Shown here one piece after another: positions 33,159-42,236 of a DNA stretch of 64,000 bases. Source of the DNA: Oscillospiraceae bacterium. GTDB taxonomy: Bacteria > Bacillota > Clostridia > Saccharofermentanales > Saccharofermentanaceae. Under the pieces are notes generated by a model. The model was not told the origin of the DNA. It was given only the letters and a program-made list of their open reading frames with translations, and ran no database searches. The first letter of the stretch is position 1. Every line of letters starts with the position of its first letter. The stretch spans positions 1 to 64,000 of the forward strand of contig FWXP01000006.1 of the NCBI GenBank assembly GCA_900176545.1, in the 5' to 3' direction. Position numbers and translations under genes: made by a program.

Positions 33159-33920
33159 ATGAGTAATCTTTTAAGGGCGGAGCGATATAAGCTCCTTCGT
33201 GATCCTATCTTTCTTATATGTACCGCAGTTATGTTTATACTCGGTTTTGTCATGGCTGACGGCTATAGGGAAGCAGCTAACGGTCTGGACTCGATGATAC
33301 CCGTCAGTTCCATCTCGGGAATGTTCAACTCCGCTGTGTCAGACATATCCCTTTTGACCCTCTTTATCCCCGGTCTTCTGGCACTGGGTCTGGGCAACGA
33401 ATTCTCGCAGCGCGTCTTAAGTTCCGAAGTAGCTTCAGGACACAGCAGAAGAGATATCTTCCTAAGTAAGGCGATAGTCAACTTTATCGGATATAACCTT
33501 GTGTGTCTTGTCTATCCTGTCGCAGGAGTTATCAAGGAGTTCGGATATTTCGGTGCCGGGGATATAGCGGATAACTGTCTCAATATCCTGAGGACCACCA
33601 TCTATATGTTCCTTCTCACAGGTGCTCTGTTCTTTATCGCGATGGCAGCTTCATTTGTCATAAAGAACGGGATCGCGGCGGCCATAGTTACCACTGTTCT
33701 GAACTTCGGCTTGATGATGACTTTTGTATATGCAAAGGCCTATACCTGGGTAACATATATCCATCCGATGTACAACTTAAGGATCATAACAATGACAGGC
33801 GGATCGACGTTCAAGGGGGCAGGGATCTTCGATATACCTTCCATCATTACATGTCTTGTCTGGATAGGATCATGTAGTATCATTATCTGGACGACCTTTA
33901 AGAAGGCTGATCTTAAGTAA
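33159..33920 (+). CDS. ABC-2 type permease, second subunit
   Basis: This 253-residue protein has six hydrophobic segments. The start has GGAGG seven bases before it. It shares LRAERYKLLRD near the N-terminus and GNEFSQRVLSSEVASGHSR with the preceding permease, so it is its paralogous partner. With the ATPase at 31547 it would form an exporter of the BcrAB or lantibiotic-immunity class, acting on membrane-active peptides. It ends 12 bases before the sensor-kinase gene, in one operon. Confidence 0.88.
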   Translation: MSNLLRAERYKLLRDPIFLICTAVMFILGFVMADGYREAANGLDSMIPVSSISGMFNSAVSDISLLTLFIPGLLALGLGNEFSQRVLSSEVASGHSRRDIFLSKAIVNFIGYNLVCLVYPVAGVIKEFGYFGAGDIADNCLNILRTTIYMFLLTGALFFIAMAASFVIKNGIAAAIVTTVLNFGLMMTFVYAKAYTWVTYIHPMYNLRIITMTGGSTFKGAGIFDIPSIITCLVWIGSCSIIIWTTFKKADLK

Positions 33921-33932
33921 ATCATAAGGGAG

Positions 33933-34841
33933 GTGTCCGGCATAATCTACGCTGTCATATTGCTCGCACTTGTAGCAGCATTCCTGCTATACAGGCTCAT
34001 CAAGCTTCGAAGGGAGATAAGAAGTATCTCCTCACAGCTTGAAGCGCTCGTAGCAGGCGATACGGAGAAGATGCTGGACATTACCTTTGTAGATAAGGAG
34101 CTCGAGAGGCTGGCAGGCCTTTTTAATCAGTATAACGACAAGCAGCGCATGCTCGTAGCAGGAGCCATGAATGACGAACAGTTCCTGAAGGATTCGGTCG
34201 CAAATATCTCACATGACCTGAGGACTCCCCTTACGGTCATCCTGGGACATCTGCAGCTCATGGATCGCAAGGACCTCACTGACGATCAGAACGAGCGGAT
34301 GGACATAGTCCTTAATAAGGCGATGCGAATGAAGGAACTGGTAGATGCATTCTACGAGTATTCTCTTATCACCACATCCAAGACGGAGCTCAAGATAGAG
34401 AGATTCAATGTATTGAATGTCCTGACGGAGCTTATTACCGAGAGTATTCCCGCCATGGAAGAGAAGGGGATAACACCCGATATAGACCTTCCCGAGCATT
34501 CCGTATATATGGAGTCGGACAGGATCATCACCGAGAGGATATTCCAGAATCTCATAACCAATGCAATACGCTATTCTGCAGGCGATATCGCCATCTGCAT
34601 GAAGACAGCAAGCAAAAAGATGACTGTCACCATAAGTAATCCCATCCCGGAAGACAGCGAGCTCGATCCTGACAGGATGTTCGACAGGTTCTATACGGGA
34701 GATGCCTCCAGGAACAGCGGAGGAACGGGTCTCGGCCTTGCAGTAGTCAAGGAATTCACCAATAAGCTTCAAGGCACCGTAGAGGCTCAAAGAGAGGGCA
34801 ATAAGCTCACTATAAGGTTGGAACTTCCCTGCGAAGGGTGA
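33933..34841 (+). CDS. Sensor histidine kinase of the ABC-transporter operon
   Basis: This is a protein of about 302 residues. One N-terminal membrane helix (about 4-20) is followed by a short HAMP-like linker, a HisKA domain with phospho-acceptor His in ANISHDLRTPLTV, and the HATPase domain (NLITNAIRYS, FDRFYTGD, GGTGLGLAVVKE). There is hardly any extracellular part, as in intramembrane-sensing kinases whose stimulus comes through the ABC transporter. The start is doubtful: the GTG directly follows GGGAGG with no spacing, while an ATA codon nine bases downstream has ideal spacing. The partner is probably the regulator at 30734. Confidence 0.88.
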   Translation: MSGIIYAVILLALVAAFLLYRLIKLRREIRSISSQLEALVAGDTEKMLDITFVDKELERLAGLFNQYNDKQRMLVAGAMNDEQFLKDSVANISHDLRTPLTVILGHLQLMDRKDLTDDQNERMDIVLNKAMRMKELVDAFYEYSLITTSKTELKIERFNVLNVLTELITESIPAMEEKGITPDIDLPEHSVYMESDRIITERIFQNLITNAIRYSAGDIAICMKTASKKMTVTISNPIPEDSELDPDRMFDRFYTGDASRNSGGTGLGLAVVKEFTNKLQGTVEAQREGNKLTIRLELPCEG

Positions 34842-34848
34842 GACATGA

Positions 34849-35286
34849 TCAGCTTACCTTAGGTTCACCATATTCGCGCCTCATTGCTTCGGTAGAGATG
34901 ACCCATTGCTTGCCGTATTTGCAAGCGTCGATACCGTTTATCAGCTTTCCATAGGAGATCGCTTTGCGAAGCGTACTCTCATTCAATCCCCAAAGCTCTG
35001 TCGCATCTGTGAATGCCATAAGGCCGTCGAAGGGGGTCTTTATTGTCTTTCCGTTCTCGAACAGCTCATCGCATGAAAGATCCAGATCGTCATTCCAGAT
35101 GATCCCGTAGCCGCCTACGTCGACTTCAACTTCAGAAAACAGCTCGGGTGATTCTTGCAGAGTCTTAAATGATGCCCATTTATTGAACAGGTGCTCTACT
35201 TCGTAGATCTTAGTTACTCCCTCTGCAAATTGGATGCTCAAACAGAAGTCAGGGAGAGGACTTACCGCTTTAATCTTGTGGAACAT
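34849..35286 (-). CDS. DUF2442 protein with helix-turn-helix-like C-terminus
   Basis: The 145-residue protein begins MFHKIKAVSPLPDFCLSIQF, the DUF2442 signature. The C-terminal part ATELWGLNESTLRKAIS followed by GKQWVISTEAMRREYG looks like a DNA-binding helix-turn-helix of the type found in antitoxins. AAGGAGG stands seven bases before the start. It follows the DUF4160 gene by 12 bases. DUF4160-DUF2442 pairs are widespread and behave in comparative genomics like toxin-antitoxin modules. It is the likely binder of the palindrome at 35578, which is inference from the HTH and the layout. Confidence 0.85.
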   Translation of the reverse strand: MFHKIKAVSPLPDFCLSIQFAEGVTKIYEVEHLFNKWASFKTLQESPELFSEVEVDVGGYGIIWNDDLDLSCDELFENGKTIKTPFDGLMAFTDATELWGLNESTLRKAISYGKLINGIDACKYGKQWVISTEAMRREYGEPKVS

Positions 35287-35298
35287 GTGATTACCTCC

Positions 35299-35553
35299 TT
35301 ATTCAAGTGGGGATAATGGCTTGAATTCCTGTGTATCCCACATGTGGAAGAGTTCTTTCTGGTGTATTTGAACCCATTCTCGGATCATAGTCAGTATCTT
35401 TGGCGGCAATTGTCCCTCCATAACTTCATATGTCTGAATGTCTATGGCAGCTACCTCCTCACCGTATATCGCGTGGATATGGGGCGGATTGTGTTCGGCT
35501 TGTTGAAAGTACATTCGAATGATGATTCCGTAGAATCTGGATATTACCGGCAT
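35299..35553 (-). CDS. DUF4160 protein, putative toxin partner
   Basis: The protein has 84 residues starting MPVISRFYGIIIRMY, chosen because GGAGG lies seven bases before this ATG. The family core is EHNPPHIHAIYGEEVAAIDI, and WVQIHQKELFHMW follows near the end. DUF4160 proteins are small, usually encoded directly before DUF2442, and are candidate toxins, with no activity assigned to my knowledge. The transcript begins at a clean promoter (35579-35607) buried under a 28-bp palindrome, so tight autoregulation is expected. Confidence 0.85.
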   Translation of the reverse strand: MPVISRFYGIIIRMYFQQAEHNPPHIHAIYGEEVAAIDIQTYEVMEGQLPPKILTMIREWVQIHQKELFHMWDTQEFKPLSPLE

Positions 35554-35577
35554 GCTATCTCCTCCATGGGCCATAAA

Positions 35578-35607
35578 GATTATATCACGATACCGTGATA
35601 TAATCAA
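35578..35607 (-). promoter_or_regulatory. Promoter under a perfect palindromic operator
   Basis: GATTATATCACG and its exact complement flank ATAC (35578-35605). On the minus strand the -35 is TTGATT (35602-35607) and the -10 TATAAT (35579-35584), with 17 bases between them. The operator fills the spacer and the -10, as in self-repressed toxin-antitoxin operons. Confidence 0.8.
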
Positions 35608-35800
35608 CGTTGTATTGTCTTGTGGGAGTGATAGGCTATAGATGTTACCAAGACGATATTTCTCAATAAGTACACCTTAGATGGCGGTCTATGGATGAGG
35701 TTTTCATTTACGTCTATATCTGGAGTCCGGATACGTAAATAGTTTCAATAACAGTGCAACGACACCGATCAGTAAACTGAGGATATCGCGTAACAATGTT

Positions 35801-35837
35801 AAAGCCCCTGAAACCGTAAGGCTTCAAGGGCTTTTAT
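35801..35837. terminator. Intrinsic terminator near the serA end
   Basis: AAAGCCC(C)TGAA pairs with TTCA(A)GGGCTTT with inner mismatches. CTTTTATTG follows on the plus strand and a weaker T tract on the minus strand, so it can serve serA. The preceding 35608-35800 holds no gene that I can support. Confidence 0.65.
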
Positions 35838-35860
35838 TGTTTTAGTAGTGGAGAGGATCC

Positions 35861-37024
35861 TTACTTAACGATCCTGACTCTGAGTACGCCGTCGATCTTG
35901 CTGATCTCATCTACCATGGATGCGTCAGCCTTGCCGTCGATGTCGATGATGGTGTAAGCGTAGTCGCCTCTGGACTTGCTTACCATCTCGGGAACATTGA
36001 TGGAGAGCTTAGCGAACAGTCCCGTGAACTGTGTGAGCATGTTGGGGATGTTCTTGTGGCATACGGTAACTCTGGACTCGTACTGGCAAAGACCAGCGTC
36101 ACATCTGGGATAGTTAACGGAGTTGATAACGTTACCGTTCTCGATGAAGTCGCGGATCTGCTTAACTGCCATGATAGCGCAGTTGTCTTCGGACTCTGCT
36201 GTAGAAGCACCGAGGTGAGGAGTAACGATGATGTTCTCCTTGCCTACTACTGTGGGGTTAGCGAAGTCAGTAACGTACTTAGCTACGTGACCCTCTGCAA
36301 CAGCCTTTACCATAGCCTCTTCGTCTACGAGGATGTCTCTTGCGAAGTTAAGGAAGATAACACCCTTCTTCATCTTGGAGATAGCCTCTGCATCTACCAT
36401 ACCCTTTGTAGAATCAAGAAGAGGTACGTGGATCGTGATGTAATCGCAATCTGTGTAGATGTCGTTTACGTTAGTGATGTGCTTAACAGCTCTTGAGATG
36501 TTCCATGCTGCGTCTACGGAAACATAAGGGTCGAAGCCGTATACTTCCATGCCGAGACCTACAGCTGCGTTAGCAACCTGAGCACCGATGGCACCGAGAC
36601 CGATAACACCGAGCTTCTTGCCCTTGATCTCAGAACCTGCGAAAGCCTTCTTAGCCTTCTCTGCTGTCTTGCCGATAGCTTCGTCAGCCTTGTTCTCCTG
36701 GCACCAGTTAGCACCGCCGATGATGCCTCTTGAACCGTAGATAAGAGCTGCGATAACGAGCTCCTTAACGCCGTTAGCGTTAGCTCCGGGTGTATTGAAT
36801 ACTACGACACCCTCGGAAGCGTACTTATCAAGGGGGATGTTGTTGACACCTGCACCAGCTCTTGCAACAGCGATAGTATCCTTGGAGAGCTCAAGCTCGT
36901 GCATCTGAGCGCTTCTTACGAGGATAGCGTCAGCTTCGTTAGTATTCTCAGTGATCGTATAGTTATCGCCGAAGAGGTCTGTTCCGCACTTGGCGATGGG
37001 ATTGAGGCAATTTACCTTATACAT
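35861..37024 (-). CDS. serA: D-3-phosphoglycerate dehydrogenase
   Basis: This 387-residue protein catalyses the first step of serine synthesis, oxidising 3-phosphoglycerate with NAD. The nucleotide-binding motif is GVIGLGAIGAQVANAA. Catalytic positions are visible in the RAGAGVNNI, NFARDILVDEEA and HLGASTAESEDN regions. The last 75 residues form an ACT domain (YAYTIIDIDGKAD), so feedback by serine is possible. It is the short form without an intervening domain. Its start overlaps the serC stop by one base (TAATG), so the two enzymes are made from one message. Confidence 0.95.
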   Translation of the reverse strand: MYKVNCLNPIAKCGTDLFGDNYTITENTNEADAILVRSAQMHELELSKDTIAVARAGAGVNNIPLDKYASEGVVVFNTPGANANGVKELVIAALIYGSRGIIGGANWCQENKADEAIGKTAEKAKKAFAGSEIKGKKLGVIGLGAIGAQVANAAVGLGMEVYGFDPYVSVDAAWNISRAVKHITNVNDIYTDCDYITIHVPLLDSTKGMVDAEAISKMKKGVIFLNFARDILVDEEAMVKAVAEGHVAKYVTDFANPTVVGKENIIVTPHLGASTAESEDNCAIMAVKQIRDFIENGNVINSVNYPRCDAGLCQYESRVTVCHKNIPNMLTQFTGLFAKLSINVPEMVSKSRGDYAYTIIDIDGKADASMVDEISKIDGVLRVRIVK

Positions 37025-38106
37025 TAAGCGTTCTCCTCCTCATACTTCTTAAGGAAATCTACGAGAGCCTTAACACCCTCGATAGGCATTGCGTTGTAGA
37101 TGGAAGCACGAAGACCGCCGACGCTCTTGTGACCCTTAAGGTTATCGAAGCCTGCTGCCTTAGTAGCTGCAACAACAGCTGCGTCCTTGTCAGCATCGCC
37201 TGTTACGAAAGGAACGTTCATGAGGGAACGGAACTCCTTCTCGACAGTACCGTGGAACATCTTGCTGTTGTCAAGGAAGTCATAAAGGATAGCTGCCTTC
37301 TCTTCGTTGATCTTATTCATAGCCTCGAGGCCGCCGATGGACTTAAGGTACTTAAATACCTTACCGCAAACGTAGATAGCCCAGCAGTTGGGTGTGTTGT
37401 ACATGGAACCTGCATTTGCATGTGTGTCGTATCTCATGTATACGGGAGTATTCTCTGCGATATCCTCGCGGATGAGATCCTCACGGATGATAACGATAGA
37501 AAGACCTGCAGGACCGATATTCTTCTGAACGCCGCCGTAGATCATACCGTAGTCGGATACGTTGCAGGGCTTGCTCAAGAACATGGAAGACTGATCTGCA
37601 ACAAGGATCTTACCCTTTGTGTTGGGAAGAGTCTGGAATGTCGTACCGTGGATAGTCTCGTTCTCACAGATATATACATAGTCGGCATCGTCATCAATGG
37701 CAAGATCAGAACAATCAGGGATATAACTGAAGTTCTTGTCTGCTGAAGTAGCTACGATGTTTACCTTACCGAACTTTTTAGCTTCTGTAGCAGCCTTCTT
37801 GGACCATGCACCCGTAACGATGTAATCTGCAACACCATTCTTCATAAGGTTCATAGGGATCATCGAGAACTGAAGTGTAGCACCACCCTGGATGAAGAGT
37901 ACCTTGTAGTTATCAGGGATACCCATGAGCTCACGAAGATCTGCTTCAGCCTCATCAGCGATCTGCTGGAAGACCTTGGATCTGTGAGACATCTCCATTA
38001 CACTCATTCCGCTTCCCTTATAATCGAGAAGCTCTGCCTGGATCTCCTCAAGTACGGGGAGCGGCATTGTAGCAGGACCTGCTGAAAAGTTGTAAACTCT
38101 AGCCAT
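37024..38106 (-). CDS. serC: Phosphoserine aminotransferase
   Basis: The protein has 360 residues starting MARVYNFSAGPATMP, the SerC N-terminal motif. The ATG at 38106 has GGAGG ten bases before it; an ATG 15 bases earlier overlaps that site. VADQSSMFLSKP and YGGVQKNIGPAG contain the PLP-binding Asp and Lys. It converts 3-phosphohydroxypyruvate, the SerA product, into phosphoserine using glutamate. The order serC-serA is common in clostridia. The phosphatase gene serB is not in this window. Confidence 0.95.
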   Translation of the reverse strand: MARVYNFSAGPATMPLPVLEEIQAELLDYKGSGMSVMEMSHRSKVFQQIADEAEADLRELMGIPDNYKVLFIQGGATLQFSMIPMNLMKNGVADYIVTGAWSKKAATEAKKFGKVNIVATSADKNFSYIPDCSDLAIDDDADYVYICENETIHGTTFQTLPNTKGKILVADQSSMFLSKPCNVSDYGMIYGGVQKNIGPAGLSIVIIREDLIREDIAENTPVYMRYDTHANAGSMYNTPNCWAIYVCGKVFKYLKSIGGLEAMNKINEEKAAILYDFLDNSKMFHGTVEKEFRSLMNVPFVTGDADKDAAVVAATKAAGFDNLKGHKSVGGLRASIYNAMPIEGVKALVDFLKKYEEENA

Positions 38107-38200
38107 TTGACTGACCTCCATATCTTTAAATACATATTAAATGCATAAACTTCCCCAATTATACAGTCATAAAAACATGAGTTCAATGTGTTGCAGGCAT

Positions 38201-38231
38201 AAGAAAAGCCGACAGAACGGGTCTGTCGGCT
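38201..38231 (-). terminator. Intrinsic terminator after fumC
   Basis: AGCCGACAGA (38207-38216) and TCTGTCGGCT (38222-38231) form ten perfect pairs. On the minus strand TTTTCTT follows. Confidence 0.85.
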
Positions 38232-38261
38232 GTGAATGTTGATATATCAGACTAATGAAAA

Positions 38262-39638
38262 TCAAATCATCTGCTCGGGGTGGAAAACCTTGTCGAATTC
38301 CTCGGCTGTCATGAAGCCGAGCTTGACGCAAGCCTCCTTGAGGGAGATGTTCTCCTCGAATGCAAGGTGAGATGTCTTAGCCGCATTCTCGTATCCGATG
38401 TAAGGATTAAGAGCGGTAACCAGCATAAGTGAGTTATGGAGGTTATCGTGCATCTTCTTCTTATCAGCCTTGATGCCTACTGCGCATCTGTCAGTGAAGG
38501 ATACGATAGCTTCTGCGAGAAGTCTTGTGGACTGAAGGAAGTTATATGCGATAACGGGCATGAATACGTTGAGCTCGAAGTTACCCTGGGAAGCTGCCAT
38601 TCCGATAGCGGTATCGTTACCGATGACCTGAACTGCTACCATCGTTACAGCCTCGCACTGAGTGGGGTTGACCTTACCGGGCATGATGGAGGATCCGGGC
38701 TCGTTAGCGGGGATCGTGATCTCGCCAAGGCCTACCCTGGGGCCGGAAGCGAGCCATCTTACGTCGTTTGCGATCTTCATCATGTCAGCAGCCATAGCCT
38801 TGACTGCGCCGTGAGCGAATACGATCTCGTCCTTACTGGTAAGAGCGTGGAACTTATTAGCCGCAGTAACGAACTTCTTACCGGAAAGAGCGGAGATCTC
38901 CTCTGCTACCTTGGTGTCGAAGCCCTTGGGAGCATTAAGTCCCGTACCTACTGCAGTACCGCCCAATGCAAGCTCTCTTAAGGGCTCCAATGCGATTCTA
39001 ATAAGCTCGATATCTCTCTCAAGAGATGCTCTCCAGCCGGAGATCTCCTGTGAGAAGCTTATCGGTACGGCATCCTGAAGATGCGTACGTCCGCTCTTAA
39101 CGATGCCCTCATTCTCTGCCTCGAGCTTCTTGAATGTCTCGATAAGATACTGAGCTGCGGGGATGAGCTTATCCTCGAGAGCGATAACTGCGGAGATGTG
39201 CATGGCAGTCGGGAAAGTATCGTTACTTGACTGGCTCATGTTGATATCGTCATTGGGATGGCAGATCTTGGAACCTGCGATCTCGTTAGCTCTGTTGGCG
39301 ATTACTTCGTTGGCATTCATGTTGGACTGTGTGCCTGAACCTGTCTGCCATACTACAAGAGGGAAGTGATCGTTCAAAGATCCGCTTATGACCTCATCGC
39401 AAGCCTTTGAGATGGCATCGAGCTTCTCATTTGTCATCTTCTCGGGCTTAAGGGAGTTATTTGCCTTAGCCGCCGCCTTCTTCAAGATTCCGAAAGCGTG
39501 TGTGATCTCTCTGGGCATCGTCTCGATGCCTACGCCGATCTGGAAATTCTCGTGGCTTCTCTCGGTCTGGGCTGCCCAATACTTGTCAGCGGGTACCTTC
39601 ACTTCACCGAGTGAATCGTGTTCTATACGGTATTCCAT
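38262..39638 (-). CDS. fumC: Fumarate hydratase, class II
   Basis: This 458-residue protein interconverts fumarate and malate. Family signatures are GSGTQSNMNANEVIANRA, SSNDTFPTAMH, SGRTHLQDAVP and GSSIMPGKVNPTQCEA. The last of these has Gly-Lys and TQCEA, which distinguishes fumarase from aspartate ammonia-lyase. It is oxygen-stable and iron-free, and the length is normal. It is transcribed alone, with GGAGG before the start and its own terminator. It is opposite in direction to the ABC transporter genes beside it. Confidence 0.95.
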   Translation of the reverse strand: MEYRIEHDSLGEVKVPADKYWAAQTERSHENFQIGVGIETMPREITHAFGILKKAAAKANNSLKPEKMTNEKLDAISKACDEVISGSLNDHFPLVVWQTGSGTQSNMNANEVIANRANEIAGSKICHPNDDINMSQSSNDTFPTAMHISAVIALEDKLIPAAQYLIETFKKLEAENEGIVKSGRTHLQDAVPISFSQEISGWRASLERDIELIRIALEPLRELALGGTAVGTGLNAPKGFDTKVAEEISALSGKKFVTAANKFHALTSKDEIVFAHGAVKAMAADMMKIANDVRWLASGPRVGLGEITIPANEPGSSIMPGKVNPTQCEAVTMVAVQVIGNDTAIGMAASQGNFELNVFMPVIAYNFLQSTRLLAEAIVSFTDRCAVGIKADKKKMHDNLHNSLMLVTALNPYIGYENAAKTSHLAFEENISLKEACVKLGFMTAEEFDKVFHPEQMI

Positions 39639-39791
39639 TGATGTATACCTCCATGTGGGAAAATGTCCCTATAATGATACCATATCGGGAACCGAATTAC
39701 AGGACACATATAATTCATATACCCTTAATATCCTTCGCCCTAACGGATGCTATAATGACCGTAAATCAGCTGACCTATTGGAGATTAGACT

Positions 39792-40514
39792 ATGATCGAA
39801 GCAGATAAGCTCACAATGATCTACGGAAACGGCCATAAGGCTACCGATGAGGTCTCTTTTAAGATCGATAAGGGAGAGATAGTGGGATTCGCAGGTCCTA
39901 ACGGAGCAGGCAAGACAACGGTCATCAAGATGCTGACGGGCATATTAAAGCCTACATCCGGACGGGTGACCGTCAACGGTTACGATATCGTCAAGGACCC
40001 CTATGAAGCCAAGATGTCCTTTGCATACATAGCGGATAACCCGGATATCCTCATCCAGCTTACGGGTCTCGAGTACATCAATTTCATCGCAGATATGTAT
40101 GAAGTGTCCGAGAAGGATCGTAAGAAGCGCATCGATACCATGGCGGAAAGATTCGGAATGACGGAAGTCCTTAATACCCAGATGAGGGAATACTCTCACG
40201 GTATGAGGCAGAAGCTGATGGTCATAGCAGCTCTGGTCCACGATCCCGGAGCGTGGATATTGGACGAACCCATGACTGGACTTGATCCGTCCGCAGCATA
40301 TGAGCTCAAGCAGATGATGAGAGAGCATGCCCGTGCCGGCAATGCCGTATTATTCTCCACTCATGTCCTGGAAGTAGCTGAGCAGCTCTGTGACAGGATC
40401 CTCATCATAAACAAGGGCAAGATCGTAAGTTCGGGTACTCTCGATGAACTCAAGGAGAAGCATCCCGGGCGTACGCTTGAAGAGATCTTCGTAGATCTTA
40501 CGGGGCGATCATGA
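39792..40514 (+). CDS. ABC transporter ATP-binding protein
   Basis: The 240-residue protein has Walker A AGPNGAGKTTVIKM, signature YSHGMRQKLMV, Walker B WILDEPMTGLDP and switch His in FSTHVLEV. It fits the ABC-2 exporter class (CcmA/NatA-like). GGAGATTAG precedes the ATG. It overlaps the permease gene by four bases (ATGA), so the two proteins are translationally coupled. Neither the gene order nor the sequence names the cargo. Confidence 0.92.
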   Translation: MIEADKLTMIYGNGHKATDEVSFKIDKGEIVGFAGPNGAGKTTVIKMLTGILKPTSGRVTVNGYDIVKDPYEAKMSFAYIADNPDILIQLTGLEYINFIADMYEVSEKDRKKRIDTMAERFGMTEVLNTQMREYSHGMRQKLMVIAALVHDPGAWILDEPMTGLDPSAAYELKQMMREHARAGNAVLFSTHVLEVAEQLCDRILIINKGKIVSSGTLDELKEKHPGRTLEEIFVDLTGRS

Positions 40515-42175
40515 GACGGTCTTATACTCTATATAAGGCATTCTCTTCCAATCTGGAGATGCCTAAGCCTGACGGCGATAAGAAGAAGCGGAAATATACC
40601 ATATTCGGTATTATCGCTTTCTTCGGGATAATGGTGCCGGTATCTGTCCTCGTAGGATATATTACGTATGCGATGACGGAACTTCTCTTCAGGTTTGGCG
40701 GCAATACGTATGCTCTCCTGTCGGAGCTTCACATAATATCCGCTTTCGCCATGATCTTCGGCCTGCCTCTGATGTTCTCCGTGCTGTTCTTCGCATCGGA
40801 TCTGTCTTTCCTGGGAGCGCTTCCCATAGAAGCTCACGAGCTTTATAATGCAAGGCTCTTTCATACGTTCAAGGCAGAGAATGTCATGACGTCGAATGTT
40901 CTCTGGGCCATGTATATAGGGTACTTTGTCTCATGTTATAAGCAAGCGGGGGCATCTGCATTTCACCCGGTGGGGATCCTGGGCGCATTGACGGGTCTTC
41001 TCGGTGCGCTCTTTATACCTCTCGTATACTGCTCGATGATGGCCATGATCCTTATGTTCCTTCTTAAGAAGGTCAACAGGACGGATCTTTATTACTTGTC
41101 TTCAGCGGTGCTCTTCGTATTCTTTACGGTGATGTTCCTTATGTCCTTTAAGGATTACGGAAGGATAAGTGCCGAGAATTATATAGAGTCCCTTGTAGAA
41201 GGGGATAATTCATTTATATCGCTCTGTAATGTGATCTTCCCGACAAATATGTTCTCGATAGAAGCTGTCGGTAAGCACCGTGTCCTGTCGCTAGTTTATA
41301 CGTTGGTCTTTGAGCTCGTTACTTATATGCTTTCGGTAGTCCTTGCAAGAGCCGTATACAGGGAAGGTCTTTATGCGGCTGCCGCAAGTATAAGGGGAAG
41401 AGCAGGTTCGACTTCTTCGGGCAAGGTCAGGAAGACCGGGATCTTCAAAGCGCTCCTTGCCAAGGAATACAAGGTCCTCATGAGGACGTCTACATACAGG
41501 ATGAACTGCGTATTCGCAAATCTGCTGTGGCCTGCGATCGCCGCTTCGCTCCTTATATCTTCCCGTGATAACGAGATAATAGGAAAGATAAGATCTATGT
41601 TGTCTTCCGGAGATAAGAAGAGCATAGTGATCGCTTTTATCTCCGTAGCCGGAATATCTTTCATTGCTTCGGGTATCAATTCCATCGCTTCGACTTCCTT
41701 TACGCGAGAAGGAGTACATATCGATCTTATGAAGTACCTTCCCGCGCCTCTTGATAAGCAGATAAGAGCCAAGGGTCTTATAGCGATATTATTTACTTAT
41801 ATACCTCTTGGCGTATCTCTTATTCCCGTTGCGGTAATGTTCGGGGTACCGCATCTTATTCATCCTATGCTTATAGCATCGCTTCTTTGTGTGGTAACGG
41901 CGACTGCCATAGGAGTTGCGATGGATTCCATATCGCCTTATACGGTATGGTCGGATGAGTTAAGTGCATTAAGAGGCAATCTCAACTGCTTTTTTAACCT
42001 TGCTGCGGAGCTTATTATCGCAGGCCTTACGGGACTTATCTCCTACGGCCTCTTCATTCTGACTTCAAGCGATGTCATTACTATTACGGTAAGTATGGTG
42101 GTGCTTATCCTTATGGCGGCAACAGGGGTTATCAAAGGCTTTAAGATCGCTCGAAAGAATATAGCGGAGTCGTGA
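40511..42175 (+). CDS. ABC-2 type permease, large
   Basis: This 554-residue membrane protein has about 12 hydrophobic segments. The N-terminal 35 residues are soluble and basic (MRRSYTLYKAFSSNLEMPKP). A central cytoplasmic loop (about 280-315) includes GRAGSTSSGKVRKTG. It looks like the fused or large permeases that work with one CcmA-type ATPase, with two six-helix halves. It is coupled to the ATPase gene by an ATGA overlap. The cargo is not known. Confidence 0.85.
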   Translation: MRRSYTLYKAFSSNLEMPKPDGDKKKRKYTIFGIIAFFGIMVPVSVLVGYITYAMTELLFRFGGNTYALLSELHIISAFAMIFGLPLMFSVLFFASDLSFLGALPIEAHELYNARLFHTFKAENVMTSNVLWAMYIGYFVSCYKQAGASAFHPVGILGALTGLLGALFIPLVYCSMMAMILMFLLKKVNRTDLYYLSSAVLFVFFTVMFLMSFKDYGRISAENYIESLVEGDNSFISLCNVIFPTNMFSIEAVGKHRVLSLVYTLVFELVTYMLSVVLARAVYREGLYAAAASIRGRAGSTSSGKVRKTGIFKALLAKEYKVLMRTSTYRMNCVFANLLWPAIAASLLISSRDNEIIGKIRSMLSSGDKKSIVIAFISVAGISFIASGINSIASTSFTREGVHIDLMKYLPAPLDKQIRAKGLIAILFTYIPLGVSLIPVAVMFGVPHLIHPMLIASLLCVVTATAIGVAMDSISPYTVWSDELSALRGNLNCFFNLAAELIIAGLTGLISYGLFILTSSDVITITVSMVVLILMAATGVIKGFKIARKNIAES

Positions 42176-42181
42176 CCTTAG

Positions 42182-42217
42182 TAATATAAAGCGGCAGCTC
42201 CCTCGTCAGGGAACCGC
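42182..42217 (-). terminator. Intrinsic terminator for the CPBP gene
   Basis: On the minus strand GCGG-TTCCCT-gacg-AGGGA...CCGC forms a two-part stem, followed by TTTATATT. Confidence 0.6.
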
Positions 42218-42236
42218 CGCCACGGTAGGAACATTC

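Noticed and set aside
35608-35800. Possible small gene between the DUF4160 operon and serA
   Set aside because: All frames are short, none has a ribosome binding site, and no similarity was recognised.
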